Positions 24,232 through 36,098 of a stretch of 63,901 bases of DNA are shown piece by piece (position 1 is the stretch's first letter; each line of letters opens with the position of its first letter). The notes beneath the pieces were generated by a model. The model searched no databases. It worked only from the letters and a program-made list of their open reading frames with translations, and had not been told where the DNA came from. The translations under genes were made by a program, and so were the position numbers. The DNA comes from Bremia lactucae (taxonomy: Eukaryota > Oomycota > Peronosporomycetes > Peronosporales > Peronosporaceae), in NCBI RefSeq assembly GCF_004359215.1, contig NW_027152213.1, positions 1,318,402-1,382,302 of the forward strand, in the 5' to 3' direction.

Positions 24232-25908
24232 TTACTGTGGGGCATTGTACATGTCAATGCTCTCGTCAGACTGTGGTGCGGAGATTGTGCGGTCAAAAGG
24301 CGTAAAGCCCATGTTCTTAGCCTCCATGCGCGCATCGCAACGCTCCGCGTGCAGTCGTTCAAAGTACGCTTGATTCACGTCTCCCGTGATGTATTTCCCA
24401 TTAAAACATGACGAGTCAAAATGAACAAGCGCGACATTTTCTTGACGCACCGAGTCTTCCAGATCTTGTAAATCTTGAAAAATCATCCATTCGCAGCCAA
24501 TAACTTTCGCCACTTGCGCCTCGGTCTTATTAAACGCAATCAATTCGTCCGTTGTTGGCATGTCAATCCCATAAACATTAGGATGACGGATCGCGGGTGC
24601 CGCCGAGGCAAAGTACACGGCTTTAGCGCCATTTTCTCGGGCAATTTGTACAATTTGGCGGGAAGTTGTCCCGCGTACAATCGAGTCATCAACGAGTAAT
24701 ACCACTTTGCCTTGAAATTCCGAACGAATAGCGTTTAATTTCATGCGTACAGTCTTCTTCCGTGCGACTTGACCGGGCATGATAAAAGTCCGCGCAATGT
24801 ATCGATTCTTGACAAATCCTTCACGGTATGGAATGTTTAAACTCTGCGACGCTTCAAGTGCCGATGTACGACTTGTGTCTGGAATTGGAATAACCACATC
24901 AATGCCATGCTTTGGACGTTCGCGTCGAATCTTTTCGGCAAGCTTTGCCCCCATATTCCGACGAGCTTGATACACGGACACGCCGTCAATAAACGAGTCG
25001 GGACGTGCAAAGTAGACGTGTTCAAAGATACACGGAGACAGCTTGGCATTTGCCACACACTTGCGTGTCGTCATTTCTCCCGTTTGTTTAATCACCATGG
25101 CTTCACCAGGTGCAAAATCACGTTCGAGCTTGAATTCCAGTGTTGCAATTGCGACACTCTCGGAAGCCACAACGTAATCCGAGCCGTATTGGGTCTGTCG
25201 TGTACCGTATACAAGTGGTCGTATACCATTCGGATCACGAAACGCAATAATACCAAAGCCATTGATCAAAACGACGGCCGAGTAGCCCCCTCGACAGCGC
25301 TGAAATACGCCCGTCACAGCATCTAAGACCATCTCCGTATCAAGTATTTGGTCTACACGTTTAAGCAATTCCGATGCAAGGATATTAAGCAATAATTCCG
25401 AGTCCGAGTCGGTATTTACGTGGCGAAAATTCGTATTAGCTAATTGATCGACAAGCTCATGCGAGTTCGTAAGGTTTCCATTATGGGCGAGTGCGACGCC
25501 GTACGGGGAGTTGGTATAAAACGGCTGTGCCTCAGCACTTGCGCTGGAACCAGCGGTCGGGTATCGGCAGTGGCCGATTCCCATGTTTCCACGCAAATTA
25601 AGCATGTGATTTTGCTTAAAAACGTCGCGGACAAGGCCATTGTCTTTGCGCAAGAACAGACGCTTTTTCTCACACGTCATAATGCCCGCAGCGTCTTGTC
25701 CACGGTGCTGCAAGACCGTAAGACCATCGTAGAGTCCTTGATTGCAGTGCTCGTACTTGTTTGCGAGCAGCAATGCGATCACGCCGCACATGGTTCGTGC
25801 GGAATTCCCGAATGACTCGCAATGAGAAACCTCTTGCGTTGAGTATACAGACAGGTTTCGCGCGGTGTCCAGCAGTCGAGGGGCGATTCTGGTGATTTGA
25901 TTGGTCAA
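24232..25908 (-). CDS. PPAT: amidophosphoribosyltransferase (glutamine PRPP amidotransferase)
   Basis: 558 residues. Catalyses the first committed step of purine synthesis, PRPP plus glutamine to 5-phosphoribosylamine. The N-terminal nucleophile glutaminase domain starts at 'MCGVIALL' (residues 40-47, Cys41 the nucleophile) and includes 'GHCRYPTAG' (112-120) and 'HNGNLTN' (142-148). The phosphoribosyltransferase domain has the PRPP loop 'VLLVDDSIVRGTTS' (403-416). Thirty-nine residues precede the catalytic Met-Cys. They are Arg-rich and almost free of acids in the first 25, so they may be a propeptide or an organelle signal that must be removed. The alternative start is the ATG at 25791. Single exon. 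Confidence 0.95.
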   Translation of the reverse strand: MTNQITRIAPRLLDTARNLSVYSTQEVSHCESFGNSARTMCGVIALLLANKYEHCNQGLYDGLTVLQHRGQDAAGIMTCEKKRLFLRKDNGLVRDVFKQNHMLNLRGNMGIGHCRYPTAGSSASAEAQPFYTNSPYGVALAHNGNLTNSHELVDQLANTNFRHVNTDSDSELLLNILASELLKRVDQILDTEMVLDAVTGVFQRCRGGYSAVVLINGFGIIAFRDPNGIRPLVYGTRQTQYGSDYVVASESVAIATLEFKLERDFAPGEAMVIKQTGEMTTRKCVANAKLSPCIFEHVYFARPDSFIDGVSVYQARRNMGAKLAEKIRRERPKHGIDVVIPIPDTSRTSALEASQSLNIPYREGFVKNRYIARTFIMPGQVARKKTVRMKLNAIRSEFQGKVVLLVDDSIVRGTTSRQIVQIARENGAKAVYFASAAPAIRHPNVYGIDMPTTDELIAFNKTEAQVAKVIGCEWMIFQDLQDLEDSVRQENVALVHFDSSCFNGKYITGDVNQAYFERLHAERCDARMEAKNMGFTPFDRTISAPQSDESIDMYNAPQ

Positions 25909-26164
25909 AAGGGCTTTTTCACGTCCATTCGATGTTTATGTGACGAGGCACAGAAGCACGCAACGGGAAATTTCTATTTCTTACCGACAATCGGAATATA
26001 TTTTTTTGTACTTTTAAACTACTGTACGTTGTAGAAGGAAACTGAAAAATTTAATTTAAAAATTGCTAGAAATAAAATTTTGTCTTCAGGCGTAAATCTC
26101 CCCTATTTTAAAAAACGAAACCACTGTTTTTTTTAAATTCATCATTTCTGTTCGAGTCTCGGGT

Positions 26165-28460
26165 CAACACGTGATCGTGTCCAGTCGGTGTCACAATTTA
26201 GACGTATTGAACGCGGCTATGGGACTGCCTCAGTCCGAGTGGCCTCGTTCCGAAGGAAGTAGGGCGTCGCTGCTAGAGCGCGCTACTGTAGCCAAGGCCC
26301 GTGGAATGGTAATCTTACTCACACCTACGGCAGCGTCCTTGGTAGCCGCGTGGAATGAAGACCGGTGGGCGTCACGGGCAATAGGCGTAAAAACTGACGA
26401 TCAAATAACTCTAAATGTCTACGCACCTACGGTTCGCGCCGAGCCTGACGAGTTCTTCACGGTCTTCAGGATGGAGCATGACGACAGGAGACACTGTTCT
26501 TGAGGCGGATTTCAAAACTTGCAGAGCCCGCAGGTGGATGTAAGGCCCCCGAAGAGCTAGCTGTCCAGAAAGCCCCGCACTACAGGAACTAGTGACGGCG
26601 ACAAGGCTGAGTGACGCTCGGAATCTCCGGGATCATGATGAAGATGACGAGTTCGATTCAACTCATCACTAGGTTGCAAATTTTGCAACACCTCCTGTAG
26701 GAGATTTCCAGGCGTAATTCGGTGACTCCGACTCAAGACGCGGGCCCTTTCAGAGGCAAATTGATTTGCCACCGATATAATAGGCAAGAACGCAGGACCG
26801 TAAGGCGCTTGAAGGAAAGTTATGTGTTGCTCCCGTTCCCAGTTGGCAGCTTGCTTGTAAGTCCAAGACGCACCAAATGAGCCTCTCACATCTCGTCCAT
26901 ATTGTCGGACGCCCACTGTCGATGTGTAAGAAATTGCTGCAGGTTGCTCTTTCGAAATTTTGCCAGAAAGCGTTTCCGACGCTGCTTTTCCCGTCTTAAA
27001 CCACCGAATACAGTGTGTGCTACAGGTTATACGCGCCCCCAGGACTGGATGGTGGGTGCCCTGATCACTCCCGCTTTCGTCAAGTCCCGTATTAAGTCCG
27101 TTTGGACGCGATCCGGATAGGATATAAAGAACGTGTCGGTACTATCCATCTGTCTCCCCCGTAGGTGTAGAACCACTTGATCATGGTATGTTTACTTAGA
27201 TATAGGAGACGTAGAGACCCAAAGGATCTCGATGCCCAGTCTTGAGAAACGTAGAATCGGTCAATCCAACTCGACGTCCCCGCTGTCCGGTAAGTGACCT
27301 TACCGGAGCAACGCAAATAGCTCTCGATACTGAGCATACTGCGACTCACCACAGAAGCTGTGGTGCTTTCTGGCTATCACAGGGCTTAAGCATGATAAAT
27401 CGCCGGCCATGACGGGCTAAATAACGACTTCTATAAGGACACCGCGGCACTTATGGTACCGGCACTTGTCAAAATAAAAATCGAACAATGGCTGAAGCAG
27501 AGCTCCCTCTCACCTTTCTCGAGGGGCATATAGTTCCTCACAAGAAAAAGGGCGACTCGTATGACGCCATTGTTATAAACGAGATACAAAATGTACTGGC
27601 TATCCGTCTAGAACAAGACCTATCAGCGACTTCCAGCAAGGTTTTGTTCATGGGCGTAGAATGATTTTCACAGTTATGATGACGATGGCTAAATTACTGA
27701 CTGCAATTTTCAAAACGTATGACCGCTAGGAATGGCAGATCTATCTTACTTCTGGACTTCCGTAAGGCTTACAATACAATGGGACCGGGGGTTTATGTAC
27801 GAGACTCGGCTTTTTTTTGGGTTTGACAAACGCTTTGTCGACCTCATACGACGCATCCACAACGGCACGACGGCAAGTTTTGTTCGTGAACGGACGCGAG
27901 TCCTTAGCCTTGCCGGTGTGATCTGGTATTCGTCAAAGTTTCCTGCTAGCGCTACTGCTTTTCTTCGCTAGTGGTGGGGGTGCTAGGTTTTGCATTGAAG
28001 CAGGACATCGCGCTTAGGGGGCTGCAAAGCCGGGGATGTCTGGGTAGAGGCATTTTTTAGCGTTTGTTGACGATTCGACACTTTTCCTCGAGAAGGCCGA
28101 CCAGCTGCCTCATGCTCTCAATACAGTTATAACCTTTGGAGCATTATCGGAATTGTATGTTCAGCCCGTCAAGTGCAAAATCCTGTTTTTTTAACCGGTC
28201 TGTAATTTTTAAGAGCTACGAGGGCATCGCTGTTATCCCGCCAGGTAACACAACCCGATATCTGGGTTATGAGATCGGAACCGGGGAACAGTGAATAAGA
28301 TTTGGGCATTGAGGATTCTAAAGATTCAAAGCCGCCTCCTCGCGGCAGCACAGGTGGCGACAAGTGTGGTGAATAAAGTTTCCATCCTGAACTCCATTGT
28401 ACTTCCCTGTTTGTTTTTACGGCGAGCGTATTTGACATACCTCAGTGGGCAAAGATAGAA
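26165..28460 (+). mobile_element. non-LTR retrotransposon (LINE) fossil
   Basis: Endonuclease-like residues occur at 26171-26480 ('ASRAIGVKT' and 'LNVYAPTVRAE'). Reverse-transcriptase pieces occur from about 27390 ('DFYKDTAALMVPALV') through 27740-27890 ('LLLDFRKAY', 'FFGFDKRFVDLIRRIHNGTTASF') to 28030-28440 (frame-shifted 'FVDDSTLF', 'QPVKCKILF' and 'VSILNSIVLPCLFLRRAYL'). These match the order of a LINE protein, but the frame changes many times and stops are frequent. The endonuclease C-terminal piece at about 27092-27352 reads on the opposite strand. No poly(A) tail or flanking duplication was found. Confidence 0.7.
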
Positions 28461-29750
28461 TTTACAATATGTGGATGCAACTCTAACGGGCACACGCAAC
28501 GACGACGGATAGAAGTCAGCACAAAGTTAACCCTGGTCTGCTCGTCACACCAAAAAATTCTGGCATCAAGCTTGCCGATGTAGCCGTAGCCGTCAAAAAC
28601 CAACGAACGAAGCACGCAATTCTATGGCTCACCCAACGCCCGGACGGGTACTTTACGTCATGGCGTCAGTGAGCTTACCGTGGGCTGTCAGATGCGGCGG
28701 AGCGAACGGTTTCTCAATGATAGGAGGACGTCGGCAGCCTCTTCACATGGCCCGAACCCCGGGAAGAAGGCTAAATAAACGTCAAATTATAAATGTATTA
28801 GAAAATCATATTCCTGAGTAACTATACCTCTTAATGATGGTAATTCAATCGGATGCTAGGAGAATGGCTCGTCCCAACACCGGACCAGGTGGGCCGAGTC
28901 GCATCGTGAGTTACTGCACGTTCAGTGCCTTTTCTGGAGAGGACAGCTAGCTGGTGGGAGGGAGATGAATTTGTCATATTCTACTCTTCTCCATTTCCCA
29001 CACGAGTGCTCGGCGTGGACGACATGCTCGAGGAGATCCAGCGGTTCTGGTCCACGTTTGACTGGTTAGCAAACCATTGGGTCTGAGATCTTTGCGTCAA
29101 CATGATAATCAGCACATGACAGGATAAAAGCTTGCAGTCTGGCACGAGTAAGCATCGCACGAACGGGACCTGCAGAATTTGTTATCACGATATTCAGGCC
29201 TCCCCACCAACGCCGACCTCATTTGATGGCAAAATTACGGCGGTGGGCTACACTGTTCTCATAAAATCAAGTCTGGAAACCCACCGCCGCGTCCACGACA
29301 TGATCCATCGGATCTAGTGCCATACATATGGAGTTTCCAAGGCGGAGGAGTTATCGTGAACAGACTACTGGACTCCGAAAACAATCTAGCCCAGCAAAAA
29401 AATCTGTATTAGCAGGAAGATGGCATGCACTGACGCTGCAAGGGACCCCTTTATGTACTTAAAGTCGACTCCCAGGCCGACGAACAGCCACTACGATACT
29501 AATTACAAGCAAGGGGTTTCGTCTTTAAGGCGTACCCCTAGCTACACAGATTTCTTGGTCGATCCCTGAAACCATGACAAACGAATTTTTCACAGCTGTG
29601 CTTAAAAGGCAAGCTTGTGAGTTTCTTATAAAAGTGCTGGCGAGGCCTTTAAGAGCATTTTTGAATCGCTTGAAAGCACGTGCAAGCATGGATGAATGGC
29701 AACGTGCAGTGCTCAGCCAAATACCTCGACAAGCCTGGGATCATAATAAT
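28461..29750. other. unclassified, probably degenerate LINE 3' part
   Basis: Follows the LINE reverse transcriptase without a clear end. Short frames such as 28624-28821, 29132-29317 and 29574-29762 show no family marks strong enough to name. This DNA is the left flank of gypsy element A, which inserted at 29750/29751. Confidence 0.35.
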
Positions 29751-30001
29751 TGTCAGGAATGAGGGTAAATTACGACTGAATTAAAATTTAGTTTTGCTTA
29801 CCGATACTTTTAGTATACTCCTTAAAGTATCGCCTATCCTAAATCTAATTCTTACTAAGTATCATCTCTCCTAATTGTTCAAACCTTTTTACTTGTTTTT
29901 ATTATGGCGCATTTGTAAAAATTGAATTAAAGAAAATGAATGGTTCAAAATATAAATCGAAATGAGTGGTCAAGGGCTCAGCGAGTTGACTGGTCCTTAC
30001 A
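29751..30001 (-). repeat. 3' LTR of gypsy element A
   Basis: 251 bp, TGTCAGGAAT...CCTTACA on the plus strand (TGTAAGG...CCTGACA on the element's own strand). It aligns along its whole length with 36867-37115. Confidence 0.92.
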
Positions 30002-31524
30002 TCCTCCCCGATTTGATCTCTCGTTGACGCTGATTGAAATCGGCGACGAGATCCTTTCAGTGGGAGACATGGCGAATTTTTTCTCTTTTTCCCAGCTGGC
30101 TTCTTCTTTAGTTTTGCCATGCTATTGTACGAGCCAGTATGGCTGACGATTGAATTGGCTTTTCTACAAGAGACGTTTAATAACTTGAAGATGATCCGCT
30201 GTGCCATTATCCACAAATTTTGATGCTTTCGGTATTGGATGACTTCGAGACCTTTCCGGTGTCGGTTCATACTTGATAGAACATCGACATTAAAGGTTGA
30301 ATTAACTCTATTCATGCTTTGTGATAACTTAAGTCTTGCCACATTAGGATTAATTATTTTAATAATTTCGAATGGTCCCACCTTCCTTGCCGCAAACTTA
30401 TCTCTTGGTGTCCCCATATCTTTCGCAGCGTGTTTCAACAATATTCTGCGAGTATCATGCATAATTAAATCTCCAACCTTGAATTCAACTTGATTTATTT
30501 GGCGCTTTTGATTGTAATATTGCTTTTGCGAAGCTTGTGCTTTTAAGAGATTTCTGCGAGCCTGAACGATGATCTTTGCTCGTTCTTCGATGAGCTCTTT
30601 TGCGTATGCGTCAATCTCCTTTGGTTGACTATTCCAGCCCAGTGCATTTTGCCATGTGAGCGTTCCTTTCTTCCCGTATCTATTTCAAAGGGAGAGTATC
30701 GAGTGGATGCACTAACTAGTGCAGAGTGTGCATACTCTATGCTTCCCAAGTGTTCGGTCCAGTCAGTGCCATGGTAAGTTACCGTGCATCTAAGTGCGTC
30801 CTCTACCACAAGGTTCTGGCGCTCGGTCTGTCCATCGGCTTGAGCCCGATGAGCGGTTGTCATACTAAGACGAACACCGATGATCGTCATCAAAGATTTC
30901 CAAAACATAGACGTGAACTTGCTATCTCGGTCACTGATGATAGCTTCTGGAAGACCATGGTGTCCAACGCCAGCATCAAAAAAATACTTGTGCTGTTGTG
31001 CATGCATCGTCCTTAACGTGCACTGCTTCGTACTTCGTTCGTTTGGAAAACTTATCGACAACAGTTAGGATGGCATCAAATCCATTGGACACAGGAAGCC
31101 ATGTTATGAAGTCCATTGACACCACTTGCGAGCAAGCATCCAGTATTGGTAGAAGTGATCCATTTTATCGTTAATTATCATGTTTCCAATGTGCGCAGGT
31201 TTTGACATATTTCTTGACGTCTTTCTGTAACGATTTCCAGTAATACCACTGAGCCACTCGCAAGTATAATCCGCGATTGCCCGGATGGGCAGCTATTGCC
31301 GAATCATGACATTCCGATATTACTTTCGTTTGCAAACGGTTGTTTCTGGGCACGCAAAGACGTGTAAGCTTATTTGATGTGCGCAAAAACAACAATTCTT
31401 CTTGCTTGACAAACAATGAACTTGTTTCGGAGCTTTTCCATGCTACTTTAAACTCGGCATCTCTGGCGTAGCCTTGTTGAAGTAGCTTGACTTCTCGTGA
31501 CAACTTCACAGACGACGCTTTCAT
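29902..31524 (-). pseudogene. integrase of element A (zinc region, core, C-terminal and chromodomain-like tail)
   Basis: The zinc-binding region lies at 31171-31524 ('SECHDSAIAAHPGNRG' and then 'KTCAHW'), the catalytic core at 30543-31061 with 'ISDRDSKFTS' (second Asp) and 'AHRAQADGQTERQN' (Glu), and the GPY/F-like C-terminus at 29902-30462 ('KVGPFEIIKIINPNVARL'). A chromodomain-like stretch ('YWLVQ', 'HGKTKEEASWE') lies around 30100-30210 in another frame. Frame changes between the three parts break the protein. Confidence 0.85.
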
Positions 31525-31545
31525 AAAGGTGGCACTTGCAGAGCC

Positions 31546-32718
31546 TCAGCCACCTCCCGGGGCAGAGTTGGCAGCCACCTCCCGGGGCAGAGTTGGCACC
31601 GAGGGCGAACAAAGTAAACGTGTACCTCGTTGTTGGCAGCTAGAATCGCACTTATGAAAGTGGATATTGTCCACGACAGTATCATCAGGCCGGCACGAAA
31701 GCGCATCAGCTACGACGTTTAAAGCACCATTAATGTGGCGTATAGTAAACGTATATTGAGCGAAGGTGGTCAAGTATTGAGCCATCTTCGGCGAGACTTT
31801 CGGATGATGAAGCAGCCAAGAGTAGACGCTATTGTCCGTGAAAATCTCAAACTGATGGTCATAAAGGTAATGACGCCATTTGTCTAACCCAGCTTCGATT
31901 GCAAATATCTCCTTTTCATGAGCAGGCCAATTAATCTCATGGAATCCAAGCTTTTTTGAATAAACGCTACTGGATGGTCATGTCCATTGAGAAATTGCGA
32001 TAAAACACCTCCACGCACGACCCTGATGCATCCGCAGTGAGAGCAAACGGGCGTGAAAAGTTTAGCAAAGTCAGCAGAGGTGCGGCTTGTAAGGCAGACT
32101 CCAGCCTTACGAAGGAATCCTCTTGTTCTTCATTTCAGACCCATAGAGAATCTTTCATAACGAGATGGCTCAACAGCAAAACTATGTGTGCAAACTGATG
32201 AATAAAGCGGCGATAATAACCAGCAAGACCAAGAAAAATTTGCAATCCTTTTACAGAGGTAAGTGGTGGCCACTTAGCGATTGCTTCCGTCTTCGTATTA
32301 TCAAAGAATAATCCTTTGCCAGAAACAGTGTACCCCTAAAAGCTGACCTCTTAACGCTCAAACTTGCACTAACCGATGTGAGCGAATAGAGTTTCCTTGG
32401 GTAATACGTCGAACACGATAGCAAGATGGCCAAGATGCTCGTCATAAGAGACGGAAAATATGCATATATCATCGAAATATACCACAACGAATGGGATCTT
32501 TCCAAAAGAACACGCATCAAGCGCGACCAAATGCCAGGCATTCCAGCAAGGCTCATCCAAGCAACGCACCACTGATACGTCTCAATTGATGTACGAAACG
32601 CAGTGTACTTTTTGCTATCCGGATGGATACGCATCTGATGGTACCCTTGAGCTAGGTCAATGACTGTGAAATAGCTCATACCTTGCATCTTATCGAATAA
32701 TTCATCGATTCGCGGCAA
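31546..32718 (-). pseudogene. reverse transcriptase / RNase H of element A
   Basis: The RT palm appears as 'YFTVIDLAQGYHQMRI' (32251-32718 frame) and 'FVVVYFDDICIFS' (32369-32572 frame), so a frameshift separates the two. The end of RNase H appears as 'FTIRHINGALNVVADAL' at 31700-31785, directly followed by a 25-bp tandem duplication. Not translatable as one protein. Confidence 0.85.
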
Positions 32719-33314
32719 AGGTATTTTAGGAACGACTGACTTTGAATTAACGTAACAAAAGTCAATCTTATCGTTTGCGGATCGAATTCATTCCGAACGA
32801 GATACACTCGTTCCAGTTATTAAGTCCTTTTTAGGAAAGCCAAAGATGTTTAATACCCAAGGCGAGTCCGAAAGCTCGATTCATCCGCGTGAAAGGTTTT
32901 CATCGACGAACTTCTGGAAAGCCTTTTGTTCAACTTGTGAAAGTCGAAACGGCGGACGATTACTCACTTGCGCACTGGATTGCATAGAATTCAAACTCAA
33001 TAGACCGATGAGGGGGCAATGAATTTGGTAACCTTTCCAAAAATACATCTTTATAGGAATCGAGTAAAGCGTTTAACCGCTTTTCCCATGGCTGCGTAGA
33101 TTCCGACCTTGATAAATTTTGACACGATAGACTTCTTCGTATTGTGATGTCTTCAATTTCCTTGAAAAGTCGGCAGAAGAAATAATGACCGGTTCAAAAA
33201 CCTCATCCTGTGGTATGTCATCACTTTTGAACGAAACTTGATGAGTACGCCAATTTATGATTGGTTCGTGCGCAGTAAACCAAGGCTTACCCGGAATTCC
33301 ATCATGGGAATTGC

Positions 33315-33860
33315 TCATTGGCCACTCAACGTCAGAAATTGATTACCATTAAAGGAGATATATGCGACTACTTTCTTCACATTCTTTTTGCTGGTATCAG
33401 TGCCGTCAAAACGAGTGACTTGAGTTGCCACTTCAGACGTGACGCGTTGCAGCAACCCCGGCTTCACCACATTGCATGTGGCGCCAGAATCGAGCACTAT
33501 ATTTACAGCACGATCGTCAAGTTGACCCCTTTTGACGATCAAATCTTTTCCCGTGAAGGAAGCAAAGTCAGCACCACTTAGTGTGGTGATAGCTTCATTT
33601 GGCACAGTTGCGATGGTTTCTTCTTCGACTGACTCACTCTGGAAATAGTTGACATTTGCACGATCGCGACGATATCCGTTGCCCCGACTATTTTGCTGGT
33701 TCCTGCGCTTGTAACACTGCTGAATCGTGTGCCCCAGTTTTTTGCAGTATGCACACTTTGGTTTATTTGGACGTCGGTTATGGACGCGAGAAGACCTATA
33801 AAATGGCCGAGCATTGTCGATTTCCATCGGCTCTGGCTCATTGTTTAATTCTCTGGCCAC
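33315..33860 (-). pseudogene. gag zinc knuckle plus protease of element A, block copy 1
   Basis: A 181-residue frame with one CCHC knuckle ('CAYCKKLGHTIQQC') and an aspartic protease motif ('VLDSGATCNVV'). The protein is identical to the frame at 34863-35408, and both lie in the 1.39-kb duplicated block around the N-gap. Confidence 0.85.
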
Positions 33861-33979
33861 GTTTGGTGGACCAGGACGAGAAGTGAAGCGGTGTGGTGAT
33901 TATAACCAACCGAATGTGCGCGTTCAAAGTCGAGCGCCACAGTAATAGCCTCCGACAGTGTATTTCCCCGTCGGTATTG

Positions 33980-34133
33980 NNNNNNNNNNNNNNNNNNNNN
34001 NNNNNNNNNNNNNNNNNNNNNNNNNNNNNNNNNNNNNNNNNNNNNNNNNNNNNNNNNNNNNNNNNNNNNNNNNNNNNNNNNNNNNNNNNNNNNNNNNNNN
34101 NNNNNNNNNNNNNNNNNNNNNNNNNNNNNNNNN
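33980..34133. other. assembly gap (154 Ns)
   Basis: An unbroken run of N. The sequence on both sides belongs to the same gypsy element and the flanking 1.39 kb is repeated (offset 1548), so gap size and copy number here are unreliable. Confidence 0.99.
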
Positions 34134-35527
34134 TTGATGTACGAAACGCAGTGTACTTTTTGCTATCCGGATGGATACGCATCTGATGGTACCCTTGAGC
34201 TAGGTCAATGACTGTGAAATAGCTCATACCTTGCATCTTATCGAATAATTCATCGATTCGCGGCAAAGGTATTTTAGGAACGACTGACTTTGAATTAACG
34301 TAACAAAAGTCAATCTTATCGTTTGCGGATCGAATTCATTCCGAACGAGATACACTCGTTCCAGTTATTAAGTCCTTTTTAGGAAAGCCAAAGATGTTTA
34401 ATACCCAAGGCGAGTCCGAAAGCTCGATTCATCCGCGTGAAAGGTTTTCATCGACGAACTTCTGGAAAGCCTTTTGTTCAACTTGTGAAAGTCGAAACGG
34501 CGGACGATTACTCACTTGCGCACTGGATTGCATAGAATTCAAACTCAATAGACCGATGAGGGGGCAATGAATTTGGTAACCTTTCCAAAAATACATCTTT
34601 ATAGGAATCGAGTAAAGCGTTTAACCGCTTTTCCCATGGCTGCGTAGATTCCGACCTTGATAAATTTTGACACGATAGACTTCTTCGTATTGTGATGTCT
34701 TCAATTTCCTTGAAAAGTCGGCAGAAGAAATAATGACCGGTTCAAAAACCTCATCCTGTGGTATGTCATCACTTTTGAACGAAACTTGATGAGTACGCCA
34801 ATTTATGATTGGTTCGTGCGCAGTAAACCAAGGCTTACCCGGAATTCCATCATGGGAATTGCTCATTGGCCACTCAACGTCAGAAATTGATTACCATTAA
34901 AGGAGATATATGCGACTACTTTCTTCACATTCTTTTTGCTGGTATCAGTGCCGTCAAAACGAGTGACTTGAGTTGCCACTTCAGACGTGACGCGTTGCAG
35001 CAACCCCGGCTTCACCACATTGCATGTGGCGCCAGAATCGAGCACTATATTTACAGCACGATCGTCAAGTTGACCCCTTTTGACGATCAAATCTTTTCCC
35101 GTGAAGGAAGCAAAGTCAGCACCACTTAGTGTGGTGATAGCTTCATTTGGCACAGTTGCGATGGTTTCTTCTTCGACTGACTCACTCTGGAAATAGTTGA
35201 CATTTGCACGATCGCGACGATATCCGTTGCCCCGACTATTTTGCTGGTTCCTGCGCTTGTAACACTGCTGAATCGTGTGCCCCAGTTTTTTGCAGTATGC
35301 ACACTTTGGTTTATTTGGACGTCGGTTATGGACGCGAGAAGACCTATAAAATGGCCGAGCATTGTCGATTTCCATCGGCTCTGGCTCATTGTTTAATTCT
35401 CTGGCCACGTTTGGTGGACCAGGACGAGAAGTGAAGCGGTGTGGTGATTATAACCAACCGAATGTGCGCGTTTAAAGTCGAGCGCTACAGTGATAGCCTC
35501 CGACAGTGTGTTTCCCCGTCGATAATG
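34134..35527. repeat. direct duplicate of 32586-33979
   Basis: Offset is exactly 1548 bases. All long frames in the two copies translate to identical proteins over about 1.3 kb. Only the last 58 bases, next to the gap in copy 1, show about six differences. It covers the gag 3' end, protease and start of RT of element A. Confidence 0.9.
34863..35408 (-). pseudogene. gag zinc knuckle plus protease of element A, block copy 2
   Basis: Same protein as 33315-33860. This copy is in natural order behind the gag frame at 35393-35707, so it is probably the genuine one and the other the duplicate. A stop and frame change separate it from gag. Confidence 0.85.
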
Positions 35528-36098
35528 AGCTTCTTCTTGCGTTCTTGTTCTTAACCCTCGTTGAAAATAGATAATTTGGTCTATATCAGTCATGTCCTCA
35601 ACTTGCGAAATAATGTGTCGAAATTTCGCTATGTAGTCCATTACGCCTTTGCAATTGGCTTGTCTCAGCCGATGCAGGTCGTTTCGTAGACGCTGTTGTA
35701 GATCCACAGCAAACGAATTCCTTTTCCACTGCTTAAAAAAACTCGTCGACTGAGTGAATTTTGGATTGATGCAGCAAGAACCATTGTGCTGCTGATCCTC
35801 GCAATGAACTTACTATTACGGCAAGTACTTGGTAAGCCATTGCGTCCTCTTTCCACTTCGCACCGCGCGCAATAAAATATTTCTGTACTTGTGCGAAATA
35901 AAGTCGAACCGACTCTTCACTTTCTCCGCTATACGTCGGTATTCTTAGCCCGTCCACATTAAGCACACCTTCCTTCTGGGAATTAGCCAATGATTTGATT
36001 AACTCTTGTTGTTGCTGTAGCATATGCATCATTTGCTGCGTTAGCTCGGCGTTTGAAGGTAAACCTATAATGGAAGAGGGATGTGTCGAAATTTTCAA
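35393..36098 (-). pseudogene. gag of element A (frame-broken)
   Basis: The first part is 35733-36098 (Gln-rich start, then 'YSGESEESVRLYFAQVQKYF', a retrotransposon gag capsid pattern). The second part is 35393-35707 ('RQANCKGVMDYIAKFRHI' and 'YFQRGLR'). A frameshift between about 35707 and 35733 splits them. Confidence 0.85.

Noticed and set aside
26557..26916. 119-codon minus-strand frame in the LINE region
   Set aside because: The plus strand gives better LINE-like residues ('LSDARNLRDHDEDD'); the minus frame is probably a shadow, though the local inversion makes this uncertain.
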